NCBI GenBank assembly: GCA_002482805.1
Contig: DLGR01000045.1
Location: forward strand, 64,966-109,933
From: Micavibrio sp. UBA7689
GTDB lineage: Bacteria > Pseudomonadota > Alphaproteobacteria > Micavibrionales > Micavibrionaceae
Reading direction: 5' to 3'
DNA length: 44,968 bases
The position numbers were made by a program, and so were the translations under genes. Numbering within the stretch: position 1 is the stretch's first letter; every line of letters starts with the position of its first letter. Shown here in pieces: positions 39,901 through 44,968 of the stretch. Below the pieces are notes generated by a model. That model did no database searches and was not told the origin of the DNA. It saw only the letters and a list, made by a program, of their open reading frames with translations.

Positions 39901-42900
39901 CGGAACGTTTACACCATTTATATAAAGGTCCAGATCATCGTCCGGATTGCTGAACGTGAAAGCCAGATGATACCATGTTCCGGGGACCAGAAGGATGCTG
40001 TCGACAACGGCCGAATTACGAAAGACACATGATGCGTTGGAACCGCCAGTACAGGCGTCAACCACCAAATTCCCGTCACTAACACCCAGACGGTACTGAG
40101 TGCTGCTGGCACTGACATCCATTCTTCCATAAATCGTTCTGTACCCGCCGTCATCAAGGGCGGTATCAAATTTTATCCAGGCCATGACAGTCATGGTTGT
40201 ATTCATGTTAAGATCGGATCCGGCTGATCCCGCGCCCGTTAGGAAGTCATTGACGCCGTCGAAGTTCAGAGCGCCGTCAATGAAACCTGTGGACCATGTG
40301 GGTTGCGTGCCGGCGACACCTCCCAGCGTCAATCCGTTGAAGTTACCCGATGAATCCACCGCAGAAGTCGACGGCGGTATCCCGTTGAATTCCAATCTGG
40401 AGATAAGACCCGTCAAATAATCCCCAGGCGGTGCGTAGTTATTATCATTGGTGAAAGACATCTGCACTGAAGAAGCGTTGGCCGTTGTTTCCAGCAGCAA
40501 TTGGCTGGGATCGGAAACCTGACGAAGATTGGCTTTGCCTGCCGCCGTATATCCCAAACCATCATTGTTGGCGGTGGAACTGAGGTAGTTGCCGTTCATG
40601 GCAACGTTCGTGCCGATCGGCGGCGTGATTAGGGTTGCGGCATCGTTCCATGACCATGCGGGTTTGCCCGGGAATCCCGTCACGGGTGCGGGGGGTGAAT
40701 CGCCCGTTGTTACCGCGCCGTTACCGATGGATCCGGCTGTATCCGATCCCCAGCAAAGGACGGTGCGGTCCGCTTTGATAAGACAGGAGCTGGTTGATCC
40801 TGATTCAAGCCCCACTGTGCCTTTTGATCCGGGCACCATAACAGGATAGGGCCAGTTCGTTGTTGTAGAAGTGCCAAGACGGTAATTGTCCGAACGGCCC
40901 CAGCACCAAACGGTGGAATCCGCTTTGATGGCGCAAGTGTGGAATTCACCCGGCGAGACATAAGTCCAGGGTCCGTTATCTATCTTTACCGGCAATGCCT
41001 GATCAGTGGAGGTCGCGGGAACGCCCAGTCTTTCATAAGCGTCATCGCCCCAGCACCAAAGCGAACCATCGGTTTTCACCGCGCAGGTGTGATATCCGCG
41101 TGTGGCTATTTGCGACCAAGGCCCGCCGACAACCGCTACCGGAGAGGTCTGATCGGCAAACGCCGCGTTGTTGCCGACTTGTCCGTCGCCATCCGCGCCC
41201 CAGCAATAAGCATCGCCTGCACCGCGCAGGCCGCATGTGGTAAGCAGACCCGCACTGATATCGAACCAGTCCGTGGCCGCGCCGATCGCAATCGGAATGA
41301 CGCCGCCGGTACCGCCGCCGTCACCGACTTGCCCCGATCCATCCGCGCCCCAGCACCACAACGTGCCGTCTTCTTTGATGCCGCAGGCGTGTGAACCGCC
41401 CGTGGAAATTTTCGCCCAACGTGTGGAAGAGCTGTTGAATACGGGCGTTGGAACGGATTGCGTTCCCGTCAGTATCGTACCGTTACCCAACTGGCCGTTG
41501 GCATCGGATCCCCAGCACCATGCAGTGCCATCCGCGCGCAAGCCGCATGTGGAATTCCAGAAGGTGGATATTTGCGTCCATGCCGGATACTCAAGCGCAG
41601 GCACAGTAACGGTCGAAAGATTGTTGAAGTTGACGGTGGGTGTCTGGTTGGTGCCGCACAGATTGCGCATGTTATAGCGGATTTGGAGTCTGTCCGTGTA
41701 GGCAAACGCGCCGAGATTGGCTTCGCCAGTAAATGTCACGGAGGTAGATGACACCAATGAATCGTTGCCGATTTTAACTTCGGAACCTTGAACCGTGCCT
41801 GCACTGTTTACTCTGGCGGCATAAACCGACGCCTGAATGCAGGTGTTGCTTGCCGCGAAGTTCATGGTCACGGTGTATGCGCGGGGCCCGCCGCCATCGT
41901 CCTTGCCGTAAACGTTGGCTTGCGTAAAGCCGTAACCGTTGTTGCTGGAGCCCGGCGTTATGGCCGTTGCGTTCGGCGTGTTGGCGACATTGGGCTCGGT
42001 CAAAAGTTGCTTGGTGTAGAGGTTCCCGCCCGGTGCTATGCCCGATGCTGTCGTAACCAGATAATAGGTCTGGGTCGTCGGAATAGAAACAGGGACAGGG
42101 GACGCCTGGTTGGTGGTGCCCGTGCCGTTACCCAACACTTCGCTCGCATCCCAGCCCCAGCACCACGGTGTTCCGTCGAGCTTGATGGCGCAGGCGGCAT
42201 CCTGTCCGTTGGTGATGAGACCTTCGTAGGAATTGTGCGAGGGCGCAATCGCAGAAGTATCGCGTGAAGCGGATTCTTTTTTGACTTTCTTATAAAGCGC
42301 GGCGACTTCGTTGGGTGAAAGTGCGCGGTTGTACATGCGCACATCGTCAATACCGCCATCAAAATCATAGGCGGTGCTTCCGTTACCCTGACGTCCGATG
42401 AACGTGTTGGCTCCGACCCCCGTATAGGTCAAGGTCATTGCCGTTGTCGAGTTGGCGGCTAAAACGCCGTCAATATAAAGGCGCCAGATATTGGCGGTAT
42501 CATCGAAGGTTGTTGTGATGTAGTGCCACCCCGTGCTTTCTATGGCTTGGCCAGAATTGAGTGCCAGCCACGTCGCGCCGCCTTGATAAAGATATACACT
42601 CACTCCTACATAGTCTCTGGTTGCTATGACAACGGAATCGGCGATGCTGAAAAGATTGGATTGTTTGGGCGGGTTGATCCCGATATCGCTGCGCCCGATA
42701 TTGGCCCAAAGAGAAATTGTTCCTATGGGCTGTGATCCCATCAAACCCGTGATTTGAACAGCGTCGCGGTCATCCATATTGAAGGAAAGAGAGCCATCGT
42801 CATTGGGACCTTTGTTCCATACGGGCGTGTTGACAAATGTGCCTTCATAGGTACCGATCACATCCTCGACTGCGGTGCCCGTACCTTCGTTCATCGGCCA

Positions 42901-44829
42901 GTGCGCGATCATTCCCACATCCAACGCATCGGTCAGACCGTCGACTGCGTCTTCTTCATACGAGGAGTACACCACAGTGCGCGGTGGCGGCTCGGTGCAG
43001 CGATAGCCGCTTAAAGCAACGACGTTATAGGCGCCGGCTGTACCTGTAGTGCTGTATAGGAAGTTACCGTCCCCCCGCAATTGAGGAAAGAAGTCGTGCG
43101 TAACCGGAACGGAAGAATCCACGGTAAATGTGGAACCATCAAATATGGTCGCATAGGCACCGATCAGTGTCGGGGCGTAAACATTAACGCCGTCGCCCCA
43201 TACATCAAAGGCATCGATCGAAGTATTGGCACCTTCCAGTGTGAAAGCGGCGCCGTCAAAAGTGAATGCGGCAAGTCTTGTTCTGAGAGCGGCATATATA
43301 TATGTTCCGTCGCCCCATAATGCCGCACCCTGATCGCCGCCGATGGCAGTAGTGGCAACTTGAGTCAGTGCAGTGCCGTTAAATGTCCATGCGGTTAAGT
43401 TATTATTGCCCAGACTGTATACATACGTCCCGTCGCCCCATATGGAGAAGGCGCCAACGGCTTCCGTATCGCGGAGTACCAGGTCCGCTCCATCGAAAGT
43501 ATAAGCGCGTATTTGTGTTTGGGTGGAGGTGTAAACATACTGCCCGTCACTCCATACATCTTCATTGACGTTACCGGTTGCAACGCTGTCTATCATGGTG
43601 GCGGTGGTGCCGTTGAAGTACCATGCCTCGAGCAGATCGCCGGCTTCGTTTACGTTATAAATATAAGTGCCATCGCCTTGAACGGACCCGCTGGTGGATG
43701 TCCCAAAGGTGGTGACCGGAACAAAATTATTGCCGTTAAAGGTATAAACACCCACTGCGTTGTTTTGCGTTAAATAAATGTAACTGCCGTCGCTATAAAC
43801 ATCCCCCGCGTTTGGAACAGAAACAGTGCCTACTTGCGCAAGGCTTCCACTTTCGTTCGCCGTACAGTTCGAACCATTCGGATCAAAATATTCATCAGTC
43901 GCAACGGGGCTGCCCCCACCGGAAATTCCGGTCCAGCCCACGCCTGCAAAATCACAAATTTCCAAAGACGCGGGACTTGTGGATGTATTGCGGCGGAGCT
44001 GTTGGTCCTTGCCCGCATCGCATGCACCCGTAATGGAGTTATCACCGGGATCACCGGGAAGAACCAAGCCTTTGTCCGTCAGTGTGACAGGTCCTTGGAA
44101 CGTACCACCGCCGGCAATCTCCAGATTTTTGCCCGTCTCGGCATTGTCCAGCGCATCGAGTTTCCATTCGCCGCCGCCGATGCCATTCGCTTCGGCATAG
44201 GTGTAGGACAGAACCACGTCATCGCTGCCCGCAGGTTTGTTGACCATATTTGCATCCGGTTTGCCGTCATCGTTGGCGTCGACATAGGCAACGCAACTTG
44301 TTTCGAACGCACCGTTCTTACCCGCGCTGATAACTGCAATCGCGGGTTGGTTGTCTTTGGGTCCGCCGTCGAGGCGGTTGGCGCCTGCGCCCCCGCATCC
44401 CGCATGCGCATCGGTTTTCTTCACGGTGCCCGCATCCCAAACGCAGTAGCCGTATTGCGCACCCCATGGGTCGCTCGTGCTCGCGCCGATCGTCATGGGG
44501 ATTAACCCGCCGCCGACGGGTGCAGGCGCACCGCCTGCCGCACGGAAAGGAACGGGTTCGACGAAACCGTCGGAATCGCAATCTCCGTCATTGCTTTGGG
44601 CTTTGGTGGCAGCATTGATGGCAAGGCGCGAAGACGCGACAAGATTGTTTTCGGCAATGGTTTTGCGGCTGACCTCTGCTGTCATCACTCCTGGGCCGCG
44701 CATGACATTGTTCAAACCATAAGTGACGACGCCTGCCATACCGATGGCGGCAAACAGCATGACAATCGCGTTACCGCGTTCGCGCCAGCGACGTTTTTCT
44801 TTCTGCAATGGTTGGCTCACATCGTTCAT
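36979..44829 (-). CDS. Giant pilin-like-anchored surface protein with propeller, LamG, RCC1 and C-type lectin domains
   Basis: A 2616-aa protein, probably on the cell surface. Residues 1-18 are basic, and 19-43 form a pilin-like hydrophobic helix (GNAIVMLFAAIGMAGVVTYG) with no cleavable signal site; DPWGAQYGYCVW near 120 resembles pseudopilins. Then, roughly: seven GDGTYIY-type repeats (340-600, likely a seven-bladed propeller), LamG 1 (640-845), one RCC1 unit (870-910), six more (1080-1390), LamG 2 (1477-1697), a VGVGTASP segment (1747), LamG 3 (1820-2045), a C-type lectin domain (2055-2203; WIGLED, YWDDSWCG) and seven RCC1 units (2210-2616). Most RCC1 units carry two Cys (CGLRxDGTAWCWG), suggesting disulfides outside the cytoplasm. 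AGGA precedes ATG 44829. Role likely in adhesion (inference). Confidence 0.85.
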   Translation of the reverse strand: MNDVSQPLQKEKRRWRERGNAIVMLFAAIGMAGVVTYGLNNVMRGPGVMTAEVSRKTIAENNLVASSRLAINAATKAQSNDGDCDSDGFVEPVPFRAAGGAPAPVGGGLIPMTIGASTSDPWGAQYGYCVWDAGTVKKTDAHAGCGGAGANRLDGGPKDNQPAIAVISAGKNGAFETSCVAYVDANDDGKPDANMVNKPAGSDDVVLSYTYAEANGIGGGEWKLDALDNAETGKNLEIAGGGTFQGPVTLTDKGLVLPGDPGDNSITGACDAGKDQQLRRNTSTSPASLEICDFAGVGWTGISGGGSPVATDEYFDPNGSNCTANESGSLAQVGTVSVPNAGDVYSDGSYIYLTQNNAVGVYTFNGNNFVPVTTFGTSTSGSVQGDGTYIYNVNEAGDLLEAWYFNGTTATMIDSVATGNVNEDVWSDGQYVYTSTQTQIRAYTFDGADLVLRDTEAVGAFSIWGDGTYVYSLGNNNLTAWTFNGTALTQVATTAIGGDQGAALWGDGTYIYAALRTRLAAFTFDGAAFTLEGANTSIDAFDVWGDGVNVYAPTLIGAYATIFDGSTFTVDSSVPVTHDFFPQLRGDGNFLYSTTGTAGAYNVVALSGYRCTEPPPRTVVYSSYEEDAVDGLTDALDVGMIAHWPMNEGTGTAVEDVIGTYEGTFVNTPVWNKGPNDDGSLSFNMDDRDAVQITGLMGSQPIGTISLWANIGRSDIGINPPKQSNLFSIADSVVIATRDYVGVSVYLYQGGATWLALNSGQAIESTGWHYITTTFDDTANIWRLYIDGVLAANSTTAMTLTYTGVGANTFIGRQGNGSTAYDFDGGIDDVRMYNRALSPNEVAALYKKVKKESASRDTSAIAPSHNSYEGLITNGQDAACAIKLDGTPWCWGWDASEVLGNGTGTTNQASPVPVSIPTTQTYYLVTTASGIAPGGNLYTKQLLTEPNVANTPNATAITPGSSNNGYGFTQANVYGKDDGGGPRAYTVTMNFAASNTCIQASVYAARVNSAGTVQGSEVKIGNDSLVSSTSVTFTGEANLGAFAYTDRLQIRYNMRNLCGTNQTPTVNFNNLSTVTVPALEYPAWTQISTFWNSTCGLRADGTAWCWGSDANGQLGNGTILTGTQSVPTPVFNSSSTRWAKISTGGSHACGIKEDGTLWCWGADGSGQVGDGGGTGGVIPIAIGAATDWFDISAGLLTTCGLRGAGDAYCWGADGDGQVGNNAAFADQTSPVAVVGGPWSQIATRGYHTCAVKTDGSLWCWGDDAYERLGVPATSTDQALPVKIDNGPWTYVSPGEFHTCAIKADSTVWCWGRSDNYRLGTSTTTNWPYPVMVPGSKGTVGLESGSTSSCLIKADRTVLCWGSDTAGSIGNGAVTTGDSPPAPVTGFPGKPAWSWNDAATLITPPIGTNVAMNGNYLSSTANNDGLGYTAAGKANLRQVSDPSQLLLETTANASSVQMSFTNDNNYAPPGDYLTGLISRLEFNGIPPSTSAVDSSGNFNGLTLGGVAGTQPTWSTGFIDGALNFDGVNDFLTGAGSAGSDLNMNTTMTVMAWIKFDTALDDGGYRTIYGRMDVSASSTQYRLGVSDGNLVVDACTGGSNASCVFRNSAVVDSILLVPGTWYHLAFTFSNPDDDLDLYINGVNVPYTEWNSPSTAWWQTSALPIYVGRETGEPYLDGLLEEIRVYNTKLTDQQITSIYNFTMGITDSGGPKAYTMGVDHATNNFEIGRDIVPATNWLNAIDPDIAITSTGRVGVGTASPAVKMEVAGGVKFGAESYCATGRDGAIRYVSGSYQYCDGTEWVNLGGAGGAGGGGGGTAPTDGLIHHWKLDETAGTTIVDSGSEASSGDFDGTLRDGSSNAPKAVTSDAGQDGTSLLMDFEYIDDIDPIIFGPTDSLTISVWNRMEMPDWSDGREFILDQPAGDGEFGYRFRLWNNKLEFIYIDTGDQWRFYRSTADVYQQNVWTHYAVSYTYGDGASMKLYVDGQEVPGAWVGGYSGNNPPKMGGWSTWISGRDDGPWTGFVDGNLDDLRMYDRALSASDIQQIYACTGGTGSCTYGLPADCTGLGDEYYNDPVSGNCYFKETTGVDFTTAEAACNAEGGHLATPLSAAENNVLKNNFTSTDAWIGLEDLGVEGTWVYAGGTQDGVQFWSGDIGGSAVGGRYNDWDLVDGPDDWTGQDCGMLHSGGYWDDSWCGDPYDYICQIDGYGSGGGGTPMWKTTRLPSFHKSISGAFQSTYAIKTNGTLWATGQQLYGSLGNNDDTGDVDFMHPVHSDVSDTGWTDWVSVTGNIYDAHACGLRANGTAWCWGDAIAGSIGDNAGTTDRSRPTAVRGVANAAPYTDWIQVSNMCGVRANGTAYCWGPGTVGQNGNGANSNQNTPVVVSGSFTDWLMVSRESMSGGGACGLRANGMAYCWGQGASGALGNGATGNSNVPVAVHDLDGAGSAPTSFTDWIMVDVGYDDVTSAGYACGIRANGMAYCWGENGLRTLGNGTTTDSTRPVAVHDLDGAATAPTSWSDWIYISAGMAHTCGIRANGAAYCWGANDVGQLGTGNTTNAARPVQVRDTADAGYWYDWVSITAGSNQSCGTRVNGEAYCWGEAYLGQLGNNETTGVYDTPQLVE

Positions 44830-44841
44830 GTTGTTTTCATC

Positions 44842-44968
44842 CTAGAAATCAACCCAAGCCGAGCCATCGCAATATTTCCACGGCTGAATTTCGCCGCTTA
44901 CATACTTTAAGGTACCATTTTTTTCAGTCGTGCAGGCATCCGTATCATCCCCTACTTTAAGACCGCCG
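44842..44968 (-). CDS. 3' end of a related surface or pilin-like protein (cut by window edge)
   Basis: The last 41 codons of a gene whose start is outside. The tail contains TLKYVSGEIQPWKYCDGSAW, then VDF and stop. This YVSG...YCDGxxW motif also occurs inside the giant protein (near residue 1790: RYVSGSYQYCDGTEWVNLGG). The stop is 12 bases before the start of the giant gene on the same strand, so both probably belong to one operon of related surface proteins. Confidence 0.75.
   Translation of the reverse strand, partial: GGLKVGDDTDACTTEKNGTLKYVSGEIQPWKYCDGSAWVDF

Overview
The window looks like part of an alphaproteobacterial chromosome close to the replication origin, at moderate GC. The evidence is a set of genes that alphaproteobacteria keep around their origin: parA, rsmG, mnmG, mnmE, rho, hemJ, hemH, hemE on one arm and ppsR, aroE, coaE, dnaQ on the other, plus DUF3576, leuS, lptE and holA. 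Several accessory proteins (giant RCC1/LamG surface protein, DUF6782-like proteins) remind me of Micavibrio-like or other deep-branching Alphaproteobacteria, but that placement is an inference.

Layout. 1-2833: parA (cut by the left edge), rsmG and mnmG on the minus strand, with four parS-like palindromes (289, 446, 670, 1637). 2950-9116: holA, lptE, a DUF1543 gene and leuS (minus), with a 106-aa gene and a glutamyl-tRNA-reductase-like gene on plus. 9218-14204: a four-gene plus-strand cassette (M32-type metallocarboxypeptidase, GNAT, FemAB/BioF2-like GNAT-fold protein, RLAN-type RimK-like ATP-grasp ligase), placed between leuS and DUF3576. 15082-20692: porin, YggS, several hypotheticals, a winged-helix regulator and an Smr protein. 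20695-26048: mnmE (with a fifth parS-like site), DUF6489, a membrane protein with an enlarged DnaJ-type zinc domain, a small exported protein and rho. 26421-30350: a membrane-anchored ClpP-fold protease, a hypothetical, then hemJ-hemH-hemE.

30351-30701 is a non-coding, divergently flanked region next to hemE with an AT-rich stretch and DnaA-box-like words. It is the best oriC candidate. To its right, reading rightward: three hypotheticals (two are tandem DUF6782-like paralogues with degraded metal motifs), then ppsR-aroE-coaE-dnaQ with overlapping starts. The last 8 kb encode a 2616-aa pilin-like-anchored surface protein with a seven-repeat propeller, three LamG domains, a C-type lectin domain and about 14 RCC1-type units. 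It follows the 3' end of a related gene cut by the right edge.

The conserved genes point away from the candidate origin on both sides, as expected for leading-strand genes. Most of the inserted accessory genes on the left arm point the other way. The most novel-looking parts are the ATP-grasp/GNAT/M32 cassette, the GluTR-like protein, the periplasm-facing ClpP-like protease and the giant surface protein.
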